A stretch of DNA of 64,000 nt, taken from NCBI RefSeq assembly GCF_019443445.1, contig NZ_CP080378.1, positions 2,294,001 through 2,358,000 of the forward strand, written 5' to 3'. Numbering within the stretch: the first letter of the stretch is position 1; each line of letters begins with the position of its first letter. The position numbers and the translations under genes are program-made. Positions 37,341 through 47,553 of this stretch are shown one piece after another. The stretch comes from Massilia sp. PAMC28688. Lineage in GTDB: Bacteria; Pseudomonadota; Gammaproteobacteria; Burkholderiales; Burkholderiaceae_D. The notes under the pieces are model-generated. The model had not been told where the DNA came from and did not search any database. It saw nothing but the letters and a program-made list of their open reading frames with translations.

Positions 37341-37913
37341 TTAGTTCTTGACCGCTTCGACCTGGATGGCCAGCTTCACTTCGGGCGAAAACATCGGCAA
37401 GCCCTTGGTGATGCCGAAATCGGCACGGTTGAAGGTGCCCGAGGCGTCGGCGCCACATACTTCCTTCTTGAACATCGGGTGCTGGATGCACTTGAACTTG
37501 TTGATCTGCAGCGCCACCGGCTTGGTCACGCCATGCAGGGTCAGCTCGCCATTGATGGCCGTGGGGGTGTCGCCGGTAAAGGTGATGGAATTGGACTTGT
37601 AGGTCGCCGTCGGGAACTTGGCCACGTTGAAAATATCTTCCTTTTTCGCGTGGGCATTCATGGCATCGTGGCCAAAGTCGATCGAGCTGGCATCGATCAC
37701 GATGTCCACGCTGCCCGTCTTGGCAGCCCGGTCCAGCACGATGCTGCCGCTGGTCTTGCGAAACTTGCCGCGCCATACAGAAATTCCCATGTGGTCCGCT
37801 TCAAAGCTCGGGTAGGTATGGTTCGGCTCGATGGTATAGGTTTCTGGTGCCGCGATCGCGCCGGCCGCCATGCCGGACGCCAGGAATGCCAGGAGCAGGT
37901 GATTCAATTTCAT
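37341..37913 (-). CDS. YceI family periplasmic protein (copy 1)
   Basis: 190 residues with a signal peptide (...MAAGAIAAPETYTIEPNHTYPSFEADH), then the YceI lipocalin-like beta-barrel that binds long isoprenoid or lipid ligands. The pattern AKTGSVDIVIDASSIDFGHDAMNAH...FNVAKFPTATYKS is characteristic. It is the distal gene of a three-gene minus-strand set: cytochrome b561, YceI copy 2, YceI copy 1. In E. coli yceI is likewise paired with the cytochrome b561 homologue yceJ. Confidence 0.93.
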   Translation of the reverse strand: MKLNHLLLAFLASGMAAGAIAAPETYTIEPNHTYPSFEADHMGISVWRGKFRKTSGSIVLDRAAKTGSVDIVIDASSIDFGHDAMNAHAKKEDIFNVAKFPTATYKSNSITFTGDTPTAINGELTLHGVTKPVALQINKFKCIQHPMFKKEVCGADASGTFNRADFGITKGLPMFSPEVKLAIQVEAVKN

Positions 37914-37952
37914 AAGTTTCCTCTGTCTGAAAAAATAAAGTGGATATTGCGC

Positions 37953-38507
37953 TTACTGCGTTGCCGCGATGCGGAAGCGGATGGTGACTTCATCTGCCAC
38001 CATGCTCGTGTCTTTCCATTCGCCTTCACCGATGTTGTACGCCAGGCGCCGGATCGGCAATGCGCCTTCAAAAATCTGCTTGCCCGCCTCGTTTTTCACG
38101 GTCAGGGGAAAGCTGACGTCACCGGTCTTGCCCTTGATGGACAGCTTGCCCGTCACGTTCAGCTTGCCCGGCCCGGCCGGCTTGATCGAGGAAGACACGA
38201 AGGTGGCCTTGGGATACTGGGCCGAATTGAACCATTCCTTCTTGGCCACTTCACGCGTCAATTCCGCTTCCCCCACGTCCAGGCTGGCCGTGTCGATCTC
38301 CATGCTGGCGCGCGAAGCTTCCGGTTTGGCCGGGTCGTAATCGATGCGGGCCGCGAATTTCTTGAAGGCGGCCCTGGCGGTCACGCCCATCTGTTTGAAT
38401 TCCACATTGACGGCGCTGTTGGCAGGATCGGTCCTGAGCGGCGCCGCGGATGCGGCCACGGCAACGGCAAGCAGGGCGCCAAGCAAGGTGCCACTAGTAA
38501 TTCTCAT
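37953..38507 (-). CDS. YceI family periplasmic protein (copy 2)
   Basis: 184 residues with a signal peptide (MRITSGTLLGALLAVAVAASA) and a YceI domain. The family stretch SMEIDTASLDVGEAELTREVAKKEWFNSAQYPKATFVSS is more divergent than in copy 1, so the two are probably not recent duplicates. It lies 39 bp upstream of copy 1 and 23 bp downstream of the cytochrome b561 gene, consistent with one transcript. Confidence 0.92.
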   Translation of the reverse strand: MRITSGTLLGALLAVAVAASAAPLRTDPANSAVNVEFKQMGVTARAAFKKFAARIDYDPAKPEASRASMEIDTASLDVGEAELTREVAKKEWFNSAQYPKATFVSSSIKPAGPGKLNVTGKLSIKGKTGDVSFPLTVKNEAGKQIFEGALPIRRLAYNIGEGEWKDTSMVADEVTIRFRIAATQ

Positions 38508-38530
38508 AGGTTCTCCGGTAGAAAAAGGGA

Positions 38531-39061
38531 TTAGGCTAGGGGCAGCATGCGCTTGAGTACGCCGTCGCGGTCAATGAACTGGTGTTTGAGGGCGGCGGCG
38601 ACGTGAATGGCAACACAGGCAGCCAGGGTCATGTTGAGCCAGTAATGCACCGTCCTGAGCACCGCCTTGAGTTCCTGATCGGGGCCAATGAGGACCGGCA
38701 GCTCGAACAGGCCAAAGTACACGACCGGAAAGCCGGCGGCCAGGGTGTAGAAATAGCCGGACAAGGGCACGGCAAACATCAGCACATACAGCAGGGCGTG
38801 CAGGGCATTGGCAGTACGCTGCTGCCAGCCCGGCATGGTCGATGGATAAGGGGGCGCCGGATGCGTGAGGCGCCACAGCAGGCGCAGCGCGGCCAGGGCG
38901 AGGATGGTGACCCCGGCCCATTTGTGCCAGGAATAGAACTTGAGCTTGGTCGGCGTGATGCCGGGCATCTCCGTCATGACCAGGCCCATGGTAAAGGCGC
39001 CAATGATCATGAGGGCGACCAGCCAGTGGAACAGCATGGCAATCCGGGTATAGCGTGGCAT
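38531..39061 (-). CDS. cytochrome b561 family protein
   Basis: 176 residues with four membrane helices. His12, His46, His139 and His153 lie within helices, the expected set of axial ligands for two b-type hemes. Members transfer electrons from ubiquinol or handle superoxide at the inner membrane. First gene of the set with two YceI proteins, matching the yceJ-yceI linkage of E. coli. Confidence 0.92.
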   Translation of the reverse strand: MPRYTRIAMLFHWLVALMIIGAFTMGLVMTEMPGITPTKLKFYSWHKWAGVTILALAALRLLWRLTHPAPPYPSTMPGWQQRTANALHALLYVLMFAVPLSGYFYTLAAGFPVVYFGLFELPVLIGPDQELKAVLRTVHYWLNMTLAACVAIHVAAALKHQFIDRDGVLKRMLPLA

Positions 39062-39250
39062 GGCGGCCCCTGAATTAGTACGTGTTAGGACAATATCACA
39101 AAAAGGATCGATTTGCGCTTGGGCCCGAGGGTAGCATGAGCGCGCACGGCTTGCTGTTCGAAAAAGGCGTTATACGACAGCTAAGGTAAAATTCGCCGGT
39201 TGGGCCGCTGTTTGGCCCTCCAGTGCCTTTTATTTGATTCAGGAATTCCG

Positions 39251-41176
39251 ATGACTGCTGCTTTCCTGCGTGCCGCCGCTGTGTTGCCCCTGCTGCTGGC
39301 GCTGCCGGGCCGCGCCCTTGCCGACCCCCAGGTGCTCGACATTGCCGACCTGTCGATTGAAGAGCTGGCCAATATCCAGGTCACGTCCGTATCCAAGAAG
39401 CCTGAGCCGCTGGCGGGCGCGGCCAATTCCATCTATGTCATCACGGCCGACGCCATCCGCCGGTCCGGCGCCACCAGCCTGCCTGAAGTGCTGCGCCTGG
39501 CACCCAACCTGCAGGTGGCAATGGTCAGCAATGGCGCCTATGCCATCAGCGCGCGCGGCCTGAACGGCAGCAATAACAGCGCACCGAACAAGCTGCAAGT
39601 GCTCATCGACGGGCGTTCGGTGTATTCGCCCCTGTTTTCAGGCGTGTTCTGGGATGCCCAGGACCTGATCCTCGAAGACGTGGAAAGGATCGAAGTGATC
39701 AGCGGCCCCGGCGGCACACTGTGGGGCGTCAACGCGGTCAACGGCGTCATCAACATCACGACCCGCCATGCCGCCGACACGGCCGCCTCGCTGGCCGTGA
39801 TCTCAGCCGGGCGTGGCGTCGATGCCGCCTTCCGCCAGGGCGGCGCCGGACTGGGCGGACACTGGCGCGTGTACGGCAAGGTGCTCAATCAGCGCGCCAC
39901 GCGGACGGCCCACGGCGCCGTCAATGACGAGCGCGACCAGGTGCAAGTGGGCTTTCGCGGCGACTGGCGGCGCGGCAGCCACCGTGTCAGCCTGCATGCC
40001 AATGCCTACCAGGGCCAGGCCGAGCAGCCCGAGCCCGGGGCCGTGGTCACCGGCGCGCAACTGGTGCTGGGCCCCATCGACACCTCGGGCGTGAACCTCA
40101 CCGGGCAGTGGAGCTATGCCATGGACAATGGCGGCACATTCAGCGTCCAGGGATACCTTGACCGTACCGACCGTACCGTACCGCCCACTTTTGGCGAACA
40201 GATCGATATCGCCGACCTGCAAGTCCAGCACACGCTGGCCGCGCGCGGCCGCCACGCCCTGGTGTGGGGCGCGAGCCACCGCCATACCTGGGATGATGTC
40301 AGAAACAGCGAATTTGTCTCCTTCCTGCCGGCCCGGACCACCCAGCAATGGACCAGCCTGTTTATCCAGGATGAGGTCACCATCAGCGATTCCCTGCGCC
40401 TGACGGCGGGCGGGCGCGTCGAGCGCAACGAGTACACGGGCACCGAAGTCTTGCCCACGCTGCGCCTGGCGTACGCGCCCAGCCCCACCCAGACGCTGTG
40501 GGCCAGCGCCTCGCGCACCTTCCGCGCTCCCTCGCGGCTCGATGCCGATGCCTTCATTCCCGGCGTGGCGCCATTCCTGCTGCGCGGCGGCCCGCGCGTG
40601 CGCGCCGAACGGGCCGACGTGCTGGAACTGGGCTACCGGGCCCAGCCAATGCCTGGCCTGTCCTATGCCGTCACCGCTTTTTTCAATGATTACGACCACT
40701 TGCGCACCCAGGAAATTGATCCTGGCGGCACCTTTGTTCTCTTCGACAGCCTCATGCAGGGCCGTGCGCGCGGCCTGGAGATGTGGGGCAGCTACCAGGC
40801 GAGCCCTGCCTGGCGCCTGACCGCGGGGCTGATGGCCCTGCACCAGGATTTCCAGCTCAAGCCCGGCAGCAATGACCTGGCCGGCCCCGGTACCGCAGGC
40901 AAGGATCCTTCCCATACCGCCCAGCTGCGCTCGAGCTACAATATCGACGACAGCAGGCAGCTGGACCTGGCGCTGCGCAAGGTCGGCGCGCTGAGCAATC
41001 CCGATGTGCCCGGCTACGCCGTGCTGGACGCGCGCTTTGGCTGGCGCGTGAACAAGGGCGCCGAGCTGTCCCTGATTGCCCGCAACCTGGGCCGCCGCCA
41101 CGGCGAAAACGGCCCGCTGGCCACCCGTACCGAGATTGCCCCGTCGCTGGGCGTCAAGCTCGTGTGGGAACGCTGA
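39251..41176 (+). CDS. TonB-dependent outer-membrane receptor
   Basis: 641 residues: a signal peptide (MTAAFLRAAAVLPLLLALPGRALA), a region reading LSIEELANIQVTSVSKK as in many betaproteobacterial receptors, a plug domain (ALVNVINGV-like segment WGVNAVNGVINITTRHA near 160-180) and a C-terminal beta-barrel. AGGAA sits 5 bp before the ATG at 39251. No Fur box was seen in the 190-bp upstream gap, so the substrate need not be iron; it could be cobalamin, a siderophore or a carbohydrate. Convergent with purB. Confidence 0.92.
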   Translation: MTAAFLRAAAVLPLLLALPGRALADPQVLDIADLSIEELANIQVTSVSKKPEPLAGAANSIYVITADAIRRSGATSLPEVLRLAPNLQVAMVSNGAYAISARGLNGSNNSAPNKLQVLIDGRSVYSPLFSGVFWDAQDLILEDVERIEVISGPGGTLWGVNAVNGVINITTRHAADTAASLAVISAGRGVDAAFRQGGAGLGGHWRVYGKVLNQRATRTAHGAVNDERDQVQVGFRGDWRRGSHRVSLHANAYQGQAEQPEPGAVVTGAQLVLGPIDTSGVNLTGQWSYAMDNGGTFSVQGYLDRTDRTVPPTFGEQIDIADLQVQHTLAARGRHALVWGASHRHTWDDVRNSEFVSFLPARTTQQWTSLFIQDEVTISDSLRLTAGGRVERNEYTGTEVLPTLRLAYAPSPTQTLWASASRTFRAPSRLDADAFIPGVAPFLLRGGPRVRAERADVLELGYRAQPMPGLSYAVTAFFNDYDHLRTQEIDPGGTFVLFDSLMQGRARGLEMWGSYQASPAWRLTAGLMALHQDFQLKPGSNDLAGPGTAGKDPSHTAQLRSSYNIDDSRQLDLALRKVGALSNPDVPGYAVLDARFGWRVNKGAELSLIARNLGRRHGENGPLATRTEIAPSLGVKLVWER

Positions 41177-41202
41177 GCCAGGCTGGCACCGTCGCCCAGG
41201 CG

Positions 41203-41244
41203 AAAAAAATCCGTGCATGCCGGTCAGGCAGCACGGATTTTTTT
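41203..41244. terminator. bidirectional terminator between the receptor gene and purB
   Basis: 14-bp stem AAAAAAATCCGTGC/GCACGGATTTTTTT around a 14-base loop, with T-runs in both directions, in the 81-bp gap between convergent stop codons. Confidence 0.9.
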
Positions 41245-41257
41245 TACCCGGCCCTGA

Positions 41258-43433
<2,176 letters not shown>

Positions 43434-43438
43434 TCATC

Positions 43439-44479
43439 ATGCCTACGTCCCCACCGGCCGACCCGCCAGCTGCCAGGCAGCGGGTCCAGATGGCGGATAT
43501 TGCGCGCGCGGCCGGCGTCTCCAAGGCCACTGTCTCGCGCGCGCTGTCGGACAGTCCGCTGGTGAGCGACGAGACCCGGGCCCGCATTCGCGCCCTGGCC
43601 AAGTCGCTGCGCTACACCATCAACCTGGAAGCGCGCAACCTGCGGCGCAAGGACAGCCGCACCGTGGGCGTGGTGCTGCCTTTTGACTCCGACACCCGGC
43701 GCCACCTGAACGATCCCTTCTTCCTCGGCATGCTGGGGGCCGTGGCCGACGCCCTCACGGTGCGCGGCTACGACATGCTTCTCACGCGCGTGGACGCCCA
43801 GCAGACCGACTGCGCGGCCCAGCCTTTCGATACCGGCCGCGCGATCGGCATCATCCTGATTGGCCAGTGGCGCCAGCATGCGCAGCTCAACGATCTGGCC
43901 GCGCGCGGCGTGCCAATCGTGGCCTGGGGCGCGCAGCTGCCTCAGCAGCGCTACACCACGGTGGGCGGCGACAATGTCAGCGGCGGGATGCTGGCCACCG
44001 CTCACCTGATCGCGGGCGGACGGCGCCGGATTGCCTTTTTCGGCGACATCAACCTGCCGGAGGTGGCGCAGCGCTACCGCGGCTACTGCAATGCACTGGC
44101 CCAGCATGCGCTGCCGGTGGACCCGCAGCTGCGCGTGTCGGTGCCTTTCGTTCCCGGTGGCGGGGCCCAGGCCGTGCAGGAACTGGTGCGGCGCGCGGTC
44201 GGCTTTGACGCCATCTTCGCCTGCAGCGACCTGCTGGCCATGGAAGCGATCAATACTCTGCGCGGGCAGGACCGGCTGGTGCCGCGCGATGTCGGCGTGG
44301 TCGGCTATGACGACATCGTGCTGGCAGCGTATTATCATCCACCGCTGAGCACCATCCGCCAGCCGATCGGCGCGGCCGGCGAGCTCTTGGTGACATCGCT
44401 GCTGGCGCTGGTGGACGGGGCGCAGGCGCCGTCGGTACACCTGCCAACGGAACTCATCGTGCGCGCCAGCGCCGCATAA
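43439..44479 (+). CDS. LacI family transcriptional regulator
   Basis: 346 residues: helix-turn-helix at about 17-40 (MADIARAAGVSKATVSRALSDSPLVSDETR), hinge, and a periplasmic-binding-protein-like effector domain (TVGVVLPFDSDTRRH... to ...STIRQPIGAAGELL). It begins 5 bp after the GST and ends 21 bp before a PfkB kinase, which it probably controls in response to a sugar. Effector unknown. Confidence 0.93.
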   Translation: MPTSPPADPPAARQRVQMADIARAAGVSKATVSRALSDSPLVSDETRARIRALAKSLRYTINLEARNLRRKDSRTVGVVLPFDSDTRRHLNDPFFLGMLGAVADALTVRGYDMLLTRVDAQQTDCAAQPFDTGRAIGIILIGQWRQHAQLNDLAARGVPIVAWGAQLPQQRYTTVGGDNVSGGMLATAHLIAGGRRRIAFFGDINLPEVAQRYRGYCNALAQHALPVDPQLRVSVPFVPGGGAQAVQELVRRAVGFDAIFACSDLLAMEAINTLRGQDRLVPRDVGVVGYDDIVLAAYYHPPLSTIRQPIGAAGELLVTSLLALVDGAQAPSVHLPTELIVRASAA

Positions 44480-44500
44480 TCAACTTTGACAAAGGACCCC

Positions 44501-45418
44501 ATGACAACGGTAGTGTATGGCGAAGCACTGGTCGACGATTTCGGCGCCGAACAAGTCGTCGGTGGCGCACCCTTTAACGTGGCGCGCCACCTGGCAGCCT
44601 TCATGGCGCCGCAGCTGCTCATCACCCGCATCGGCAATGACCGCAACGGCGCCGTGGTGCACGGCGAATTCGAGCGCTTTGCCATGTCCGAGGCCGGACT
44701 GCAGATCGACAAGATGGAGGAAACCGGCCGGGTCGTGGTCGAACGCATTGGCAAGGGTCACCGCTTCGTCATCCTGCCCGGCCAGGCGTATGACTTCATC
44801 AACCCGGAACAGGCCATCGCCGCGCTCGAGACGGTGGACGCTTCCATGTTTTATTTCGGCACCCTGGTCCAGCGCAGCGCGCGTTCGCGCGACACCCTGC
44901 ACGCGCTGCTCGACGCCACCCCGGCCACCCGCTTTCTCGACCTGAACCTGCGCGAAGGGTATATTGATGAACGCTGCGTGTTCCAGTCGATGCACGCGGC
45001 CGACGTGGTCAAGGTCAATGAAGAAGAGCTGCAAAACCTGTTTGGCTGGTACTGCGACATCCGGCCATCGGACGGCCCGCTGGCGCCCGACGATGTGCGC
45101 ACGGCCTGCGCCGCCCTGGTGCAGCTGTTCGCCCTGGAAGGCTTGATTGTCACGCTGGGCAGCCGCGGGTCGGCCTGGTTTGGCGCCGATGGCGAGGTGA
45201 TCGTGCACCGCGATAACCCGGTGCCGCCCTTCGTCATCGATACCGTGGGCGCGGGTGACGCCTTTGCCGCCATCTGGCTGCTGGGACGCGCGCGCGGCTG
45301 GCCGCTGGAGGTGGCACTGGCGCGGGCCAATGCATTTGCCGGCGCCGTGTGCACCATTGCCGGCGCGGTGCCGCGCGACATGGGCTTTTACGACAAGTGG
45401 GAAGCGCGCTGGCGCTGA
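44501..45418 (+). CDS. PfkB family carbohydrate kinase (fructokinase-like)
   Basis: 305 residues of ribokinase fold. The N-terminal GGAPFNVARHLA is the sugar-binding signature, and DTVGAGDAFAA holds the catalytic base Asp253 and anion hole. AAAGGA lies 4 bp before the ATG at 44501; an upstream TTG in frame is less likely. The neighbouring LacI regulator suggests inducible sugar use, but no transporter for it is in this window. Fructose is a guess based on overall resemblance. Confidence 0.88.
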   Translation: MTTVVYGEALVDDFGAEQVVGGAPFNVARHLAAFMAPQLLITRIGNDRNGAVVHGEFERFAMSEAGLQIDKMEETGRVVVERIGKGHRFVILPGQAYDFINPEQAIAALETVDASMFYFGTLVQRSARSRDTLHALLDATPATRFLDLNLREGYIDERCVFQSMHAADVVKVNEEELQNLFGWYCDIRPSDGPLAPDDVRTACAALVQLFALEGLIVTLGSRGSAWFGADGEVIVHRDNPVPPFVIDTVGAGDAFAAIWLLGRARGWPLEVALARANAFAGAVCTIAGAVPRDMGFYDKWEARWR

Positions 45419-45479
45419 CGCGCCGCCACGACAGAGTCGCCGCCGGCGCGGGGGAGGGCGGGCCAGGTGCCCGCCGCCG

Positions 45480-45944
45480 TTACATCTGGCTTTGCAGGTA
45501 GTTCTGGATGCCGATCTTGACGATCAGGTCGAGCTGGGTTTCGAGCCAGTCGATATGTTCTTCGGTGTCTTCCAGGATCATGAGCAGCAGGTCGCGCGAT
45601 ACATAGTCGCCCGCCAGCTCGGCCGCCGCGATGCCTTCCTTGACGGTGAGCTGGGATGCCTGCTCCAGCTTGAGGTCGCACTCGAGCATTTCCGGCGTCG
45701 ATTCGCCGATCAGCAGCTTGTGCAGGGCCTGCAGATTGGGCAGCCCGTCAAGCGTGAGGATGCGGTCGATGAGCTTGTCGGCGTGTTTCATTTCGCCAAT
45801 CGACTCGTCGTATTCCTTCTTGGCCAGCTTTTCCAGGCCCCAGTGGCGGTACATACGGGCATGCAAGAAATACTGGTTAATTGCCGACAGTTCGTTGGTG
45901 AGCTGAGCGTTCAGCAAGCGGATGATGTTCTTGTCGCCCTTCAT
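45480..45944 (-). CDS. bfr: bacterioferritin
   Basis: 154-residue subunit of the 24-mer iron store. It aligns without gaps to E. coli Bfr: Glu18, Glu51, His54, Glu94 and His130 of the ferroxidase site and heme ligand Met52 are all present, but position 127 is Thr in place of Glu (motif EDTEEH). The frame continues upstream but the [11 protein letters not shown] start at 45944 matches the family. It lies downstream of bfd-tonB on the same strand, separated by a terminator. Confidence 0.95.
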   Translation of the reverse strand: MKGDKNIIRLLNAQLTNELSAINQYFLHARMYRHWGLEKLAKKEYDESIGEMKHADKLIDRILTLDGLPNLQALHKLLIGESTPEMLECDLKLEQASQLTVKEGIAAAELAGDYVSRDLLLMILEDTEEHIDWLETQLDLIVKIGIQNYLQSQM

Positions 45945-46055
45945 GGGAATTCTTTCTGCAGTGGTGGTGGTAGCGGCCATCATAACAAACCCCGCCCGGC
46001 GCGGCAAAATCGTGCGTCCGGCCAACCGGGCGCCGGCAAGGGGTTGGTGCAGGCG

Positions 46056-46081
46056 AAAAAAAAGCCCCGCAAGTGCAGGGC
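46056..46081 (-). terminator. intrinsic terminator after tonB
   Basis: On the minus strand a 7-bp stem (GCCCTGC/GCGGGGC, one G-U pair), loop ACTT, then eight T residues. It starts 19 bp past the tonB stop. Confidence 0.8.
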
Positions 46082-46099
46082 CTGATGACGGGCAAGAGC

Positions 46100-46810
46100 T
46101 CAGCTCGCGAGCTGGAAGTTGACGGGGACGATGACATACACGGCCACCGCGCGACCGTCTTCCATGTGCGGCTTGAACTGGGCACGCAGGGCGGCCTGGC
46201 GGCCCGCTTCATCCAGGCGCGGCGAACCGGACGAGCTGTGCACCAGCGCCTGCTCGGGCCTGCCTTTTTCATTGATCAGGATGCGCAGCATGACGCGGCC
46301 CTGCTCGCCCATGCGGCGCGACATTTGCGGGTAGACGGGCTGCGGTTCGCGGACGTATTCCACGCCCGACGTGATGGTGCGTGGCGTGGACGCCACAGCA
46401 GCCGGGGCGGGCGCGGCCGCCACCACCGGGGCCGGGGGCGGCGGGACGGGGCGCACTTCGGCCGGGGCGCTGCTCTGCACCGTGGTGATCACGTTTTGCT
46501 GGGGCGCGAACTGCACTTCCGGCACCGGTACCACCGGCAGCGCGGGGGGCGGCAGCTGGACCACCGGCACCAGCTTGGGCGCGGCCGGCGGCGGCTTGAC
46601 TTCGGCAACCGGCGCGACAAAGCTGACCAGCACCGCGTCCGGCAGAGCGGCGTCCACCATGCGGGTAAGCATGCCACTGTAGGCGGCGTAGAACAGCACT
46701 GCATGCGCTCCCAGCACCGCCGCCAGCGGGCCGAACTTGGCGCGCAGCCGGGCCAGGCCGCTGCCGGCCGTGCCCGGATCCGGGATGTCAGAATAGAACA
46801 GTGCGCTCAT
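46100..46810 (-). CDS. tonB: energy transducer TonB
   Basis: 236 residues: an N-terminal membrane anchor (about 27-46, [21 protein letters not shown]), a proline-rich periplasmic spacer (about 70-145) and a TonB C-terminal domain ([29 protein letters not shown], about 155-236). It couples the proton-motive force to outer-membrane receptors. exbB and exbD are not adjacent. It begins 10 bp after the bfd stop, so it is likely driven from the Fur-boxed promoter upstream of bfd. Confidence 0.95.
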   Translation of the reverse strand: MSALFYSDIPDPGTAGSGLARLRAKFGPLAAVLGAHAVLFYAAYSGMLTRMVDAALPDAVLVSFVAPVAEVKPPPAAPKLVPVVQLPPPALPVVPVPEVQFAPQQNVITTVQSSAPAEVRPVPPPPAPVVAAAPAPAAVASTPRTITSGVEYVREPQPVYPQMSRRMGEQGRVMLRILINEKGRPEQALVHSSSGSPRLDEAGRQAALRAQFKPHMEDGRAVAVYVIVPVNFQLAS

Positions 46811-46820
46811 GGACAGGTAT

Positions 46821-47033
46821 TCAGGCGGTTTGGGCGGTACGGAACGAGATTTCCTTTACCTCGATGCGGGTGTCGAGGTGGGCATGGAGAACCTGGCGCG
46901 CACAGCTGCCGCACTTGCCGCAGCAGGTACCCACGCCCAGGTCGCGGCTCAGCTCAGCCATGGTGCTGAGGCCCAGATCGACCGCCTGGCGAATTTCACG
47001 GTCAGAGATGTTGTTGCATACACAGACAATCAT
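46821..47033 (-). CDS. bfd: bacterioferritin-associated ferredoxin
   Basis: 70-residue [2Fe-2S] protein that reduces stored iron in Bfr so it can be released. The cluster cysteines Cys4, Cys6, Cys38 and Cys41 match E. coli Bfd (MIVCVCN...CCGKC). The ATG at 47033 is used; the longer frame would run through the Fur box. It is first in a bfd-tonB unit, with bfr beyond a terminator. Confidence 0.95.
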   Translation of the reverse strand: MIVCVCNNISDREIRQAVDLGLSTMAELSRDLGVGTCCGKCGSCARQVLHAHLDTRIEVKEISFRTAQTA

Positions 47034-47069
47034 TGATGCACCTTCCAGCTTCAAGCGGTTCGTTCGGTC

Positions 47070-47088
47070 TATAATGAGAATCATTATC
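47070..47088. promoter_or_regulatory. Fur box upstream of bfd
   Basis: TATAATGAGAATCATTATC matches the 19-bp Fur consensus GATAATGATAATCATTATC at 17 positions. It lies 37 bp ahead of the bfd start in the bfd/feoA divergent gap, so low-iron derepression of bfd-tonB is expected. Confidence 0.88.
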
Positions 47089-47148
47089 ACTTAGATTTGT
47101 ATTTTCCAATAAGCCGAACATGATTGCAAGCGATTTAAGCAAATCCTG

Positions 47149-47165
47149 AATAGAAATAATTCGCA
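47149..47165. promoter_or_regulatory. possible second Fur box, upstream of feoA
   Basis: On the minus strand TGCGAATTATTTCTATT matches 13 of 17 positions of TGCGAATGATTCTCATT, a common Fur-box form. It lies about 100 bp ahead of feoA. Weaker than the bfd-proximal site. Confidence 0.4.
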
Positions 47166-47263
47166 TTTGCGTCTATGATGCTAATATCCAACACGAAACT
47201 TCTCTTGCTGGGCTCCGAATTTGCCGCAGAGCCCCGTTTTTAGTCCGATAACCGAGTCCAGCC

Positions 47264-47530
47264 ATGACCCTAGCTCCTACCGTGACCACGCTTGATACCC
47301 TGCCAGCTGGCCACAGCGCCACCGTGATCCACCTGGCCCCGTCCGGCGATGCCGAAACCGGCGTGGACATCGCGCGCCGCCTCATGGAACTGGGCTTCGT
47401 GCCGGGCGAGCGCATTCGCATGCTCAAGCGCGGCGTGCCCGGCGGCGACCCCATGGCGGTGCGCGTGGGCCAGTCCACCTTTGCCTTGCGCCGCTTCGAG
47501 GCCGCCCTCATCTCGATCCAGCCCGAATAA
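47264..47530 (+). CDS. feoA: ferrous iron transport protein FeoA
   Basis: 88-residue cytoplasmic SH3-like protein (ARRLMELGFVPGERIRMLKRGVPGGDPMAVRVGQSTFALRR), the standard FeoA core, that assists FeoB. The ATG at 47264 lacks a good ribosome site, but no better start is available. It precedes feoB by 23 bp and diverges from bfd-tonB across a gap with one strong and one weaker Fur-type site. Confidence 0.93.
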   Translation: MTLAPTVTTLDTLPAGHSATVIHLAPSGDAETGVDIARRLMELGFVPGERIRMLKRGVPGGDPMAVRVGQSTFALRRFEAALISIQPE

Positions 47531-47553
47531 CCTGATCCCTCACCATCATCCTT

